A stretch of 64,000 nucleotides of DNA from contig NZ_JAHXBU010000092.1 in the NCBI RefSeq assembly GCF_020178975.1, forward strand, positions 310,001 through 374,000, given 5' to 3'. Numbering within the stretch: the first letter of the stretch is position 1; each line of letters starts with the position of its first letter. Of this stretch, positions 35,592 to 44,609 are shown piece by piece. The notes under the pieces were generated by a model. It did not search any database. It had not been told where the DNA came from and saw only the letters and a list, made by a program, of their open reading frames with translations. Made by a program: the position numbers and the translations under genes. This stretch comes from Cesiribacter sp. SM1. GTDB lineage: Bacteria > Bacteroidota > Bacteroidia > Cytophagales > Cyclobacteriaceae.

Positions 35592-35861
35592 TTAAGATTT
35601 AAATAACTGGGAGATCTGCTGGCGGAAAGCTTCCTTGTCGGGGCTATTGAAAAGCTGCTCCTCTACAGCAGTTGCCTCCTGCTTTAGCTGTTTGCGATAA
35701 AGAAGCCTAAGGAGTGCATAAGCCTTTTGCTGAAAGCGTACCTGCATACGCAGCACCGGGTCTGTGAGCAGCCTGGCTTCAAATACCAGCGCTTCTTCAG
35801 TGGGCATTTCTCCCTTCAGGTATGCTTCTGCGCTGCGGATATTATGTAAGGAAGTCCTCAT
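35592..35861 (-). CDS. Small anti-sigma-like protein between an ECF sigma gene and clpP
   Basis: From the ATG at 35861 the protein has 89 residues. Its first half ('AEAYLKGEMPTEEALVFEARLLTDPVLRMQVRFQQKAY') resembles the cytoplasmic sigma-binding domain of Bacteroidota anti-sigma factors, which usually reads 'I..YL.GEL..EE...FE..L..DP'. It lacks the membrane segment that most anti-sigma factors have, so it would be a soluble regulator. It overlaps the sigma gene by 20 nt. The assignment is by resemblance and context only. Confidence 0.65.
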   Translation of the reverse strand: MRTSLHNIRSAEAYLKGEMPTEEALVFEARLLTDPVLRMQVRFQQKAYALLRLLYRKQLKQEATAVEEQLFNSPDKEAFRQQISQLFKS

Positions 35862-36399
35862 AGCCAAGTGATTTATCTCTGATGGTGTCTCTTACTTTTT
35901 CCAGGCATTTGAATTTCTGAACTGTTGCAGAACGATCAGAGGCATATCCCAGCACTTTGGCTATTTTTTTCATGGAGAGGTTATCAAAATAAAATACCTT
36001 TAGAATATCCAGGCACTTCTTTCCGCTCTTTTCCAGCAAGTGTAGCAGCTTTTGATCATCTACATTGGCATAGAAATCATCTGGAATACTGATCTGGTTT
36101 TCTGCCGCGGTAAGGGGTACCTTATTAGCATGCTGCTTAAACTTCCTGATCCATAAGTGTTTGGCTATGCCCAATAGGTAAGCCTCGGCAGAAATGCGGG
36201 TGATGAACAGAGGCTCAAGACTCTTCTCATAATATATGACCAGTGCATCCTGAAAGATATCTTTGGCATCTTCGAGCGTTCCACCCATTTTGCTCACAAA
36301 GCCGGCTGTGAGCGGAAAAGCGCGCTCGTATAATTCCAGGAATATTGCTTCACGGCTTGCAGCACCAGGGCGCTCAATGTGTATTACAGTTGCTTCCAT
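35842..36399 (-). CDS. ECF-type RNA polymerase sigma factor
   Basis: This 185-residue protein matches the sigma-70 ECF layout. Region 2 lies at about 20-95 ('FLELYERAFPLTAGFVSKMGGTLEDAKDIFQDALVIYYEK', '...AYLLGIAKHLWIRKFKQH') and region 4 at about 120-175 ('LLEKSGKKCLDILKVFYFDNLSMKKIAKVLGYASDRSATVQKFKCLEKV'). It should direct polymerase to a stress or envelope regulon. It is the first gene of a compact operon with an anti-sigma-like gene and a ClpP paralogue. An AT-centred inverted repeat lies 55 bp upstream (36454-36478). Confidence 0.92.
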   Translation of the reverse strand: MEATVIHIERPGAASREAIFLELYERAFPLTAGFVSKMGGTLEDAKDIFQDALVIYYEKSLEPLFITRISAEAYLLGIAKHLWIRKFKQHANKVPLTAAENQISIPDDFYANVDDQKLLHLLEKSGKKCLDILKVFYFDNLSMKKIAKVLGYASDRSATVQKFKCLEKVRDTIRDKSLGYEDFLT

Positions 36400-36453
36400 A
36401 CATAAGCTATTTACTTATATGTGTATTAAAACCTGAACATATCACCGGCTTAT

Positions 36454-36478
36454 AGCAGATTTTTTAAAAAAAACTGCT
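36454..36478. promoter_or_regulatory. Inverted repeat upstream of the ECF sigma gene
   Basis: AGCAGATTTTTT and AAAAAAACTGCT form a 25-bp near-perfect dyad (one mismatch) centred about 67 bp upstream of the sigma gene. It could be an operator, or a T-run hairpin. The rest of 36400-36707 shows no gene. Confidence 0.3.
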
Positions 36479-36707
36479 CCTCCTGATTAAGATAACAAAA
36501 AAAGCAATAGCAGACCTAAGTTATTGTGCCGGTATAAGCCTGGAGGTAAGGGCCTTTCCCCTACTCCCACAGCAGCCAGTTCCGGACGGCTTAACGGAAG
36601 AGGCAGACTGATATTTTCCCTCATTAAGGTGCAGTTGAACTGGCGAATCATCAAACATTCAGGCTGATTTGGATATTTCCTTATGGTAAGCAGAAATCAG
36701 AGCGCAT

Positions 36708-37757
36708 ATGTCATTGAAACCTTTTCCTATCTATCTGCCCAATCAGCAAAACTGGCAGCATAAAAACCAGCTGGTGATTGCTGCAGACATTGGCGGTACC
36801 AAAACAGCTATTGCACTGTACGAGGTGCAGGATAACAGCTTGCACTGCCTGGAGGAACGCAAGTACCAGTCAGCTCAGTATAGTTCTTTCCTGGACCTGC
36901 TGAATGAGTTTATTACTGCCACCCGGGTACCAGATAAAATAAGCATTGGCATCGCAGGGCCAGTACTCCATGGAAAGGCAGAGGCTACCAACCTGCCCTG
37001 GGTGGTGAGCCGTAATGAGATCATTCAATGGTTTAACATCAGGGATGTATTTCTGCTGAACGATTTAGAGGCCAACGCTTACGGTCTGGCTGCCCTGCAA
37101 CCTGATGAGCTTGCTACCCTTTATGCCGGTAAGAACAAAGCCATTGGCAATGCGGCTGTTATATCTGCCGGCACCGGTCTTGGCGAAGCAGGTTTGTATT
37201 GGGATGGCAGCTATTATCACCCCTTTCCTACAGAAGGCGGCCATACTGATTTTGCACCCCGATCAGAAACAGATGCTGCTCTTTACCGCTACCTGCACAA
37301 AAAGTGGACACACGTAAGCTGGGAGCGGGTGCTATCGGGGCCGGGCATCTACAACATTTACAGTTTTCTTAGGGATGAGCTGAAAAGAGAGGAACCAGCA
37401 GCACTGGCAGAAGCTATTAAAACCGGGGATGCCCCCAGGGTGATCAGTACCGCTGCCAAAGAAACCCAAGAGCCTATTTGTGTAGAAACAATGGACCTCT
37501 TTGTTCATTACCTTGGTGTGGAAGCCTCCAACATGGTACTAAAAATGAAAGCAACGGGTGGCTTATTCCTGGGGGGTGGCATTGCACCAAAAATACGCTC
37601 CCTGCTTACAGAAGAAAAGTTTCAGGCTTCTTACCTCAATGCCGGCAGAATGAAAAAGCTTGTGGAAGAAACGCCGGTGCACATCATTTTAAATGAAAAA
37701 ACAGCCCTGCTGGGAGCTGCCTATTATGGAGCCTTCAGTGGAGAAGGCAATAACTAA
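36708..37757 (+). CDS. glk: Glucokinase (Glk family)
   Basis: This 349-residue cytosolic protein phosphorylates glucose with ATP. The phosphate-binding motif 'IAADIGGTKTAIALYEV' lies near residue 25, 'NLPWVVS' and 'FLLNDLEANAYGL' carry the sugar-binding Asn/Asp, and 'ISAGTGLGEAGLYWDG' and 'FPTEGGHTDFAPRS' are characteristic of the Glk family (PF02685) rather than ROK kinases. 'GLFLGGGIAPKI' is the adenosine motif. Its product, glucose-6-phosphate, feeds glycolysis, and the enzyme can also use glucose released by the GH65 phosphorylase encoded at 46507-48965. Confidence 0.92.
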   Translation: MSLKPFPIYLPNQQNWQHKNQLVIAADIGGTKTAIALYEVQDNSLHCLEERKYQSAQYSSFLDLLNEFITATRVPDKISIGIAGPVLHGKAEATNLPWVVSRNEIIQWFNIRDVFLLNDLEANAYGLAALQPDELATLYAGKNKAIGNAAVISAGTGLGEAGLYWDGSYYHPFPTEGGHTDFAPRSETDAALYRYLHKKWTHVSWERVLSGPGIYNIYSFLRDELKREEPAALAEAIKTGDAPRVISTAAKETQEPICVETMDLFVHYLGVEASNMVLKMKATGGLFLGGGIAPKIRSLLTEEKFQASYLNAGRMKKLVEETPVHIILNEKTALLGAAYYGAFSGEGNN

Positions 37758-37771
37758 ACCTTAGAAATATA

Positions 37772-37972
37772 TTAATCAGATTTAAAATTATAGCGACCTT
37801 TCAGTTGCTGGATGCGTGCTTTGCGTTCTTCCAGCAACTCCTTTTGCCGTATCAGCTTTTTTTCTTCCAGCATATACTGGTATAAGCGCTGCACATAGAG
37901 TTCCTGTGCCGTTAAAGAGGCTTCGCTGGGTTCGGGAAAGATTTGATATAATGACAGCACATCATGACTCAT
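37772..37972 (-). CDS. Small hypothetical coiled-coil-like protein
   Basis: A 66-residue protein from an ATG at 37972. The C-terminal half is charged and helical ('YQYMLEEKKLIRQKELLEERKARIQQLKG'), consistent with a coiled coil. No family is recognised. It is convergent with glucokinase, 14 bp from its stop. Reality of the gene is plausible but not certain. Confidence 0.45.
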   Translation of the reverse strand: MSHDVLSLYQIFPEPSEASLTAQELYVQRLYQYMLEEKKLIRQKELLEERKARIQQLKGRYNFKSD

Positions 37973-38137
37973 AAGGGTAAATACGGCATGTATTTTTGAG
38001 AAGTTTCTGCTTTATAAAAAAATATTTTTACAGCCCCGCACATACCCATTCTTTCACTCTTACAGCTCCTGAAAGTTGTAAGTATTCCGCTGATCATGCC
38101 CCTGCTTCTGCCTCCATTATTTACACAGCCAAGCCCC

Positions 38138-38905
38138 CTAAACCGGCCCCGGACTGATGGAGGTCCAGCCACCATCTACCATTAAATTTTGACCGGTGAT
38201 GTGCTTTGCCCTCTCCGATACCAGAAACAGAACAGCATTGGCAATATCAGAAACTGTAGCCGGACGTCCCATTGGTGTTAGAGCAGACCAGGTCTTTTCA
38301 TAATCCGGATCGTGAAGGGTTCTTTCTGTGAGCGTGGCACCGGGGGCAACCGTATTAACATTGATTCTGAAAGGCGATAGCTCAATAACCAGGTTTTTTG
38401 CCAGCATTTCCAGCGCCGCCTTGCTCATGCCATAGGCAGCCAGGTTTTTATGTGCCTGGTGACCGGTTACAGAAGAGGTGAAAAGGATTGACCCGCCCCA
38501 CTCCTGCTGCTTCATTTGCAGAGCAGCAGCCTGTGCCAGAAAAAAAGTACCTCCTAAGTTTACCTGCATTACTTTGAAGAAAGCATCAGCAGAATAGGTA
38601 AAAAAATCTCCAAAGAGGGTAATACCAGCATTGGCAATGGCTATATCGAGCCGCCCGAAGCGGGAAACAGCCAGCGCCACCATCTCTTTGATAAAGCTAA
38701 TATTGCTGCTGTCGCCCGGCATGGCAATGCAGCTTTCTGCGGTTTCACTGTTTATTCTGTCGGCTGCTTTTTCAGTCAGCTGCGGGTCTATATCATTCAA
38801 TAAAACCTTTGCCCCTGCCAATGCCAGCATACGGCATATTTCAAAACCAATTCCCTGGCCGGCACCAGTTACAATAGCTACTTTCTGAGAAAACTCTTTG
38901 AACAT
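38138..38905 (-). CDS. SDR family oxidoreductase (sugar dehydrogenase-like)
   Basis: A 255-residue classical SDR: cofactor motif TGAGQGIG, 'IANAGIT', catalytic Ser in 'LFTSSVTG', YxxxK in 'AAYGMSKAALEM', and the usual C-terminal 'GRPATVSDIANAVLFLVSERAKHITGQNLMVDGGW'. It lies 34 bp downstream of the IlvD/Edd-family dehydratase on the same strand. That pairing suggests oxidation of a sugar (or keto-deoxy sugar acid) in the same catabolic route, as in the non-phosphorylative sugar-acid pathways. Substrate is inferred, not seen. Confidence 0.9.
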   Translation of the reverse strand: MFKEFSQKVAIVTGAGQGIGFEICRMLALAGAKVLLNDIDPQLTEKAADRINSETAESCIAMPGDSSNISFIKEMVALAVSRFGRLDIAIANAGITLFGDFFTYSADAFFKVMQVNLGGTFFLAQAAALQMKQQEWGGSILFTSSVTGHQAHKNLAAYGMSKAALEMLAKNLVIELSPFRINVNTVAPGATLTERTLHDPDYEKTWSALTPMGRPATVSDIANAVLFLVSERAKHITGQNLMVDGGWTSISPGPV

Positions 38906-38939
38906 TTGGTTGAGGTTTTTTTCAGCTGCTTCTGTATAT

Positions 38940-40655
38940 TTAATGAGAATCTTTAGTAACCCTGCTTCCGGAGCCTCCTTTCAGAAAGTCGAAATCGGCA
39001 CCTAAATGTGCCTGCTCCACATGTTTCTGGTACAGATGCACGTAGCCCCTGGGTACATTTGCTTCTGCCTGTAACTTGCCGGCTTTTCTTATGCTGATTT
39101 CCTCCTCCGAAAGAGCCACCTCCAGTAGCCGTGCCCCTACATCCAGCGTAATTATATCCCCATCCTGAACAATACCCAGGGTGCCACCGGCAGCAGCTTC
39201 GGGAGACACATGCAGTACCACGGTACCAAAGCCTGTTCCGCTCATCCTGCCATCGGAAATACGGATCATATCTTTCACCCCTTTAGCCAGAATTTTTGCA
39301 GGTAATCCCATATTACCTACCTCGGGCATACCCGGGTACCCCACTGGCCCAACATTCTTCAGCACCAGCACACAATCCTCGTCCACCTCCAGTTCCGGAT
39401 CATCAATACGGGTTTTATAATCATCAATATTTTCAAATACAACTGCCCTTCCGGTATGTTGCATTAGTTCTGGCGATGCCGCCGAGGGTTTTAGCACTGC
39501 ACCATTTTCGCAGAGGTTTCCGCGGAGTACCACTATACCGGAGACCTCATTGAACGGTTGTTCCAGGGGTGCTATTACTTCAGTATTGTAACACTCCTGC
39601 AGGGAAACATTTTCAGCAAGCGTTTTTCCATTTACCGTAAGGCTATTCGCATGTAAGTGTGGTAACAGGTTTTTGATAACGGCAGGCAATCCTCCTGAAT
39701 AATAGAAGTCTTCCATGAAATACTGACCGGAAGGATGCAGGTTTGCCAGCAGCGGAATGTTGGCGGAGAGGCGGTCAAAATCATCGAGGCTCAGCTCAAT
39801 TCCTACTCTACCGGCTATGGCCAGCAGGTGTATCACAAAATTAGTAGAGCCCCCTATTGCTGCATTTACCACAATGGCATTCTCAAAGGCTTGCTTTGTT
39901 AGTATGGTGGAAAGGCGCCTGTCTTCTTTAACCATCTTTACGATCTCTATGCCCGAAAGCTGGGCCATAACTTTACGGCCGGCATCGGGTGCAGGTACTG
40001 CTGCATTACCAGGCAGTGATATGCCTAAAGCCTCAACCATACAGGCCATGGTGGAAGCCGTTCCCATTACAGCGCAATGCCCATCGCTCCTGCACATACC
40101 AGCCTCTGCCAGGCTCATTTCCATATCAGTCATTTTGCCGGAGCGGTAATCTTCGCTGAAGCGCCAGAGGTCTGAGGTGCCAATGCTACGACCCCTGTGT
40201 TTGCCTGTAAGCATCGCACCCCCAGATACAACAATGCTGGGTAAATCTACACTGCAGGCCCCCATGACCAGTGACGGAGTTGTTTTATCGCAGCCACACA
40301 ACAGTACCACCCCATCGAGCGGATTAGCCCTGATTGATTCTTCCACATCCATACTGGCCAGGTTGCGGTACAGCATGGCGGTTGGTTTCATAAGGGTTTC
40401 GCCCAGCGACATCACCGGGAATTCTACAGGAAATCCCCCTGCTTCCAGCACTCCGCGCTTTACAAACTCTGCCAGTTCCCTGAAATGAGAGTTGCAGGGT
40501 GTTAATTCCGACCAGGTGTTACAAATACCAATGATGGGTTTTCCTTCTAGTTCGTAGGCTGGAATTCCCTGCTTTTTCATCCAGGCCCTGTAAATAAATC
40601 CATCCTTTCCGCTCCTGCCAAACCAGTCTCTGCTTCTAAGCTGCTGTTCATCCAT
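38940..40655 (-). CDS. IlvD/Edd-family sugar-acid dehydratase (arabonate/xylonate-type)
   Basis: The 571-residue protein from the ATG at 40655 ('MDEQQLRSRDWFGRSGKDGF') is an Fe-S dehydratase. It contains 'GICNTWSELTPCNSHFRELAE' , 'LLCGCDKTTPSLVMGA' and 'EAGMCRSDGHCAVMGTASTMA', with the three cluster Cys expected for the family. The 'RSRDWFGRSGKDGFIYRAW' opening and 'GTSDLWRFSEDYRSGKM' are typical of the sugar-acid branch (L-arabonate, D-xylonate, L-fuconate-type) and not of dihydroxyacid dehydratase for branched amino acids. It removes water from an aldonic acid to give a 2-keto-3-deoxy acid. No ilv genes are nearby, and an SDR gene follows it. Confidence 0.86.
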   Translation of the reverse strand: MDEQQLRSRDWFGRSGKDGFIYRAWMKKQGIPAYELEGKPIIGICNTWSELTPCNSHFRELAEFVKRGVLEAGGFPVEFPVMSLGETLMKPTAMLYRNLASMDVEESIRANPLDGVVLLCGCDKTTPSLVMGACSVDLPSIVVSGGAMLTGKHRGRSIGTSDLWRFSEDYRSGKMTDMEMSLAEAGMCRSDGHCAVMGTASTMACMVEALGISLPGNAAVPAPDAGRKVMAQLSGIEIVKMVKEDRRLSTILTKQAFENAIVVNAAIGGSTNFVIHLLAIAGRVGIELSLDDFDRLSANIPLLANLHPSGQYFMEDFYYSGGLPAVIKNLLPHLHANSLTVNGKTLAENVSLQECYNTEVIAPLEQPFNEVSGIVVLRGNLCENGAVLKPSAASPELMQHTGRAVVFENIDDYKTRIDDPELEVDEDCVLVLKNVGPVGYPGMPEVGNMGLPAKILAKGVKDMIRISDGRMSGTGFGTVVLHVSPEAAAGGTLGIVQDGDIITLDVGARLLEVALSEEEISIRKAGKLQAEANVPRGYVHLYQKHVEQAHLGADFDFLKGGSGSRVTKDSH

Positions 40656-40879
40656 GATTACTGCTGTTACGCCTAACAATAAGAGAAGCCGGCTTCCTGA
40701 TAAAGCTGACTGCTTGGCCTGTCAGGCATTGATGCTTAAAAGCTACAAATAAACCAGCCATGCATAAAAGTATTTTTGGCTTATTCTGGTGCTTCATGTT
40801 TTTTTTCGCAACAGCTAAGTCCCGACAGATACAGGCAGGGCTGTATCTCTATTTTAAATAACGGATAAGGGAAAGCGAA

Positions 40880-42004
40880 TTATGGAAACATAATAGCCAG
40901 GGAGCCTGCTATGAATGTATTAGAGCTCCTGAAAGCTCCCTCAGCAGGAAATATTGCTTGCTGGCTCCGGAAGCTACGGCCTTCAATTCTGAACATGGCG
41001 TTTTCCTGGATGTAGTAATCAAGATTCACAGAAAAACCCCATGTTTCAAAACCTGCAGGAGCACCATAATCAATAATGACGCCCGTGGGATCGGAGTAAT
41101 ATTCTGCCCTGCCTGCCAGGAACAGCTGCCTGCTTAGGCCAATCCTCCCGATAATGATGGGCGTATACCAGAGGTCCCAGTCATCATTGTCAACCCGCAT
41201 ACTTCCCTGCATGGTGTAAGCAGCCTCCCGGGCTCCAATATCGAAACCTGCTATGAGCTGAAATTTGTCTGATGGCAGCAGGTTCAGGTAGAGGTTGTTG
41301 AAGAGCATCACCTGGTCGAGTGAATCATGGGCATCGCTGCCTGCATAAGTACTCCAGTTGAAGGTGAGTCGCTCATGCGGCTGGTACTGGAGCTGTGTAC
41401 CCACTCCCGGAGCCTGGTTACCAAACGGACGTGCAATACGCTGCCAGCCATTGGTGATGAGGGCTGTAAAGGTCCATGCTTCTGAAACACTCCAGCTTAA
41501 TTTGGCACCACTCAAAAAATAGGGCGAGTTCTCGGCCAGCAAAGACCTTGTGAGGGTTGGGTTTTCTGTTGAAATGGCACTTTCAAAACCAATGTGAGAG
41601 GGGAAAATACCAGCATCCAGCCACAGGCTTCTACGCTTGTTCAGTGCAACTCCTACATTGGCTTCAAAAACATTTTTAAGCAGGTTTTCTTCCGCGGCAT
41701 AATTATCCTGTGCATAGGTACCGGCCATTATGCCTAACCTGGCCCTTACATTACTTTTTTCATAAGCAGCATGCAGCATAGCAAGGTTAATATTAAACTC
41801 ATTATGCCGGTTATGATTGTAAAGAAACGGCTGCCTGATATGATCGTCTGGCCGTTGAAAATCATAAACATAGTAGGCATCGATAAAGCCTTTTATCTCA
41901 AATCCAGCCTTAACTGAGTCTGTCTGACCCAGTGCTAAAAGTGGTAGTACAAGGGCAAATAAAATACTTGAGAGGGTTTTCGATACTAGCGTTTTCAAGT
42001 GCAT
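40880..42004 (-). CDS. Outer-membrane porin-like beta-barrel protein (BBP2 type)
   Basis: This 374-residue protein has a signal peptide (SILFALVLPLLALG) and then alternating amphipathic strands. The opening 'FEIKGFIDAYYVYDFQRPDDHIRQPFLYNHNRHNEFNINLAMLHAAYEK' is the hallmark of Bacteroidota putative beta-barrel porin-2 proteins. It ends in an aromatic-rich barrel strand ('IAGSLAIMFP'). It probably lets small solutes cross the outer membrane. It lies 224 bp upstream of the sugar-acid dehydratase on the same strand and may serve the same substrate. Confidence 0.82.
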   Translation of the reverse strand: MHLKTLVSKTLSSILFALVLPLLALGQTDSVKAGFEIKGFIDAYYVYDFQRPDDHIRQPFLYNHNRHNEFNINLAMLHAAYEKSNVRARLGIMAGTYAQDNYAAEENLLKNVFEANVGVALNKRRSLWLDAGIFPSHIGFESAISTENPTLTRSLLAENSPYFLSGAKLSWSVSEAWTFTALITNGWQRIARPFGNQAPGVGTQLQYQPHERLTFNWSTYAGSDAHDSLDQVMLFNNLYLNLLPSDKFQLIAGFDIGAREAAYTMQGSMRVDNDDWDLWYTPIIIGRIGLSRQLFLAGRAEYYSDPTGVIIDYGAPAGFETWGFSVNLDYYIQENAMFRIEGRSFRSQQAIFPAEGAFRSSNTFIAGSLAIMFP

Positions 42005-42420
42005 GATGCTGGTTTTCTAAAATGGCTGTAGTGCTGCCTTCCATTAATTTTCTGTAAATGACTAATCAAGAAGGAACAGCAGTAAGTGGTGCATCAGTAA
42101 ATGTACCTTTCTCTATAATGCTGTTGAAGGCACATAGGTTTTAGCTTTTTCTTCCGGATTCAGCAGTAAATATCAACTTAGAGTTTGATCAGGTGGTCTG
42201 AAAGCATCAGCCCGTTCAGCTGCACCATTAGTTAAAAAAGAAGAATCTAACACTCAGGAAAAAGTAGTACTAAACTGAAGCCCGGGCTACTGACAGCAGG
42301 TTTACCTGTTCAAAAGTACTTTTATTCAAAACAATGCTCCAGCAGCAGAGATATATACTTGAACACAACATAGTTAAACTTTCCCTTAAACATTTTTCCG
42401 ACAACAATCCAGCTAATGAT
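42005..42420. other. Divergent intergenic region
   Basis: About 415 bases between the porin gene and the exported Gfo/Idh/MocA gene. No gene is seen. The ORF extending the oxidoreductase upstream to 42334 is not needed, because the twin-arginine signal starts at 42421. Confidence 0.35.
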
Positions 42421-43599
42421 ATGAAAACAGAACATAGCCAGATACAGGAACAACGCCGAAAGTTTTTGAAAGGATTTTCGCTTGCCCTGGGCACTACGGC
42501 ACTGGGTGTGCCACTTTTCTCGCTTAGTTCGTGCCAGTCGAGCAACACAGCCGGTGAGCAGACTGCTACCAGCGATCAGGAACAAACTACCGGACAAAAC
42601 AGGAAAATGGGTATAGCCCTTGTGGGATTGGGACAATACAGCGCCAACCAGCTGGCCCCTGCCCTTCAGGAAACTGAAAACTGCTACCTGGCAGGTATTG
42701 TAACTGGTACACCCACGAAGGTTGATGAGTGGAAAACAAAGTATAACATACCTGACAAAAACGTTTACAACTACGAGAACTTCGACAGCATTGCCGATAA
42801 TCCTGATATAGACATTGTATATGTTGTGCTACCCAACAGCATGCACGCAGAATATACTATTCGGGCGGCAAGGGCCAAAAAGCATGTGATCTGCGAAAAA
42901 CCCATGGCCACCTCTGTAGAAGATGCACAGCGCATGCTGGATGCCTGCCGGGAAAATGGTGTTGGACTGGCCATAGGCTACCGCCTGCATTACGAACCAT
43001 TTAATAAGCGGGTAATGGAACTAGGCCAGGAGCAGGTTTTTGGCAAAGTGGTAAGCATTCAGGGCGGGAACAGTCAGGACCTGACAAGTGGTAACCCGAA
43101 CATCTGGCGCCTGAAAAAAGATTTGTCTGGCGGGGGTCCGCTGATGGACATGGGCATTTATGTTGTGCAGGGCGCATGCTATACCGTTGGCAAAGCACCT
43201 GTAGCCGTTACTGCACAGTTTGGAGAAGTAACCAGTCCTACATATTTCTACGAGGTGGAACAGTCTGTAAACTGGGCTCTTGAATTTGAAGATGGCCTTA
43301 TTGCGGAAGGTACTACAAGCTATGCCGAAGAAAATGACTTCCTGAAGGGAAAAGCTGAAAATGGGTGGTGGACCCTTGAACCAGCCTATGGCTATGATGG
43401 CAAGGAGGGTGAAACCAGTGAAGGTAAAATGAATTTGCCTAACATTTATGAGCAGGTGCAGCAAATGGATGGACAGGCACAAAGCTTCAGAAATAATGAA
43501 CCTTCCATTGTACCAGGAGAAATGGGACTCCGGGACATGCGCATCCTGATGGCTATCTATGAATCTGCCCGTAACGGCGGCAAACGCGTAACTATTTAA
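42421..43599 (+). CDS. Exported Gfo/Idh/MocA family oxidoreductase
   Basis: From the ATG at 42421 the protein has 392 residues. The signal 'EQRRKFLKGFSLALGTTALG' has a twin-arginine motif and leads to 'LFSLSSC', a lipobox, so it is probably a Tat-exported lipoprotein. The Rossmann domain (about 62-185) has 'MGIALVGLGQYSANQLAPALQ' and 'CEKPMATSVEDAQRML', with the catalytic-region Lys of 'EKP'. The C-terminal domain ('GGGPLMDMGIYVVQGACYTVG') is typical of glucose-fructose oxidoreductase-like enzymes. Tat export makes sense because the NADP cofactor is bound in the cytoplasm. Substrate unknown. Confidence 0.88.
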   Translation: MKTEHSQIQEQRRKFLKGFSLALGTTALGVPLFSLSSCQSSNTAGEQTATSDQEQTTGQNRKMGIALVGLGQYSANQLAPALQETENCYLAGIVTGTPTKVDEWKTKYNIPDKNVYNYENFDSIADNPDIDIVYVVLPNSMHAEYTIRAARAKKHVICEKPMATSVEDAQRMLDACRENGVGLAIGYRLHYEPFNKRVMELGQEQVFGKVVSIQGGNSQDLTSGNPNIWRLKKDLSGGGPLMDMGIYVVQGACYTVGKAPVAVTAQFGEVTSPTYFYEVEQSVNWALEFEDGLIAEGTTSYAEENDFLKGKAENGWWTLEPAYGYDGKEGETSEGKMNLPNIYEQVQQMDGQAQSFRNNEPSIVPGEMGLRDMRILMAIYESARNGGKRVTI

Positions 43600-43641
43600 A
43601 GCATCAGTCAAGATGATGGGCGTTATATAAAATAATGAGCA

Positions 43642-44523
43642 TTAATATAGCACCTCCAGGGCGTGGCGCAGCATGCTAACCTCTGCCTTAACAGGTGGGC
43701 CTGCTTCATAGGTTTCATCATCGGCATGATAGCGCCACCCCTCCCATGCTACTGTTATGTTTCTGCCATTGATAATCAAGGGAAAATCTGCCTTGCTACT
43801 GTTTATGGGTCCGTTTTCAACAAACTGTACAAAATTTTCCCGATCATTTTCCCTGATCAGAACTACCTGAAACATACCATCGCCAGGGTCAGCTGATGGG
43901 GCAAACATAACACCGGGGCCCGTTAATTTAGTGTTCATGAACTGAACCATTAAAAAATCTCCGCTATACTGCCGGCCATCGATGTGTAACGAGCAGGAGG
44001 TCGCTTTATGCTGCCTGATCATTTCAACTAAATGTGCTTTTGCCTGCTCCAGTTCTTCTTCACGGCTTTTGCTACCGCTCTTATCTTTTGAATGCTCCCT
44101 GATGAGCCGTGGAATCAAACCAAAGCCAGCAGATTCCAGAAAATGAATTTCCGCTTCATTACTTTTCATAAGCCCGATATCAAACGCTTTCCTGCGGTTT
44201 ATATCCAGCCTGGCAATAATATCGGCAGGATCTCCGCTGATGCCCATACTGGTGGCAATGTTATTGGCAGTACCCAGCGGCAGTACAGCAATGGGTACTC
44301 GCTTTTTCAGCAAACAGCTGGCTACTTTACGCACTGTACCGTCTCCGCCTGCTATTACCACAAGATCGGCAGGTGCTGTCAGCCCCTGCTCAATATCATC
44401 TTTCTTAGCTTCAACATAGTTTACTGCATAACCTTGCTGTTCTAATGCCTGTAGTAATACGCCTTTATCAACAGGATTGAATCCTGCCTGTGGGTTGTGT
44501 AACAGGGTCACGTGTGTAGCCAT
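43642..44523 (-). CDS. YegS/DAGK-type lipid kinase
   Basis: This 293-residue protein has the diacylglycerol kinase catalytic domain: 'LLHNPQAGFNPV', the nucleotide-binding 'VVIAGGDGTVRKVA' and 'IAVLPLGTANNIATSMG'. The C-terminal part ('FAPSADPGDGMFQVVLI') completes the YegS/BmrU fold. It phosphorylates a lipid or similar alcohol with ATP. Substrate is not predictable. It is convergent with the exported oxidoreductase and divergent from surE. Confidence 0.9.
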   Translation of the reverse strand: MATHVTLLHNPQAGFNPVDKGVLLQALEQQGYAVNYVEAKKDDIEQGLTAPADLVVIAGGDGTVRKVASCLLKKRVPIAVLPLGTANNIATSMGISGDPADIIARLDINRRKAFDIGLMKSNEAEIHFLESAGFGLIPRLIREHSKDKSGSKSREEELEQAKAHLVEMIRQHKATSCSLHIDGRQYSGDFLMVQFMNTKLTGPGVMFAPSADPGDGMFQVVLIRENDRENFVQFVENGPINSSKADFPLIINGRNITVAWEGWRYHADDETYEAGPPVKAEVSMLRHALEVLY

Positions 44524-44609
44524 TTTTATAAGTATTATACAGCGGTAATTTACTCCTATAACTACAATGCAGTAAACTGGTTATAGTGGATAAACAACCT
44601 AAAATTGTT

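Noticed and set aside
43021-43611. 196-codon minus-strand ORF
   Set aside because: Antisense to the exported Gfo/Idh/MocA gene, whose motifs are unambiguous.
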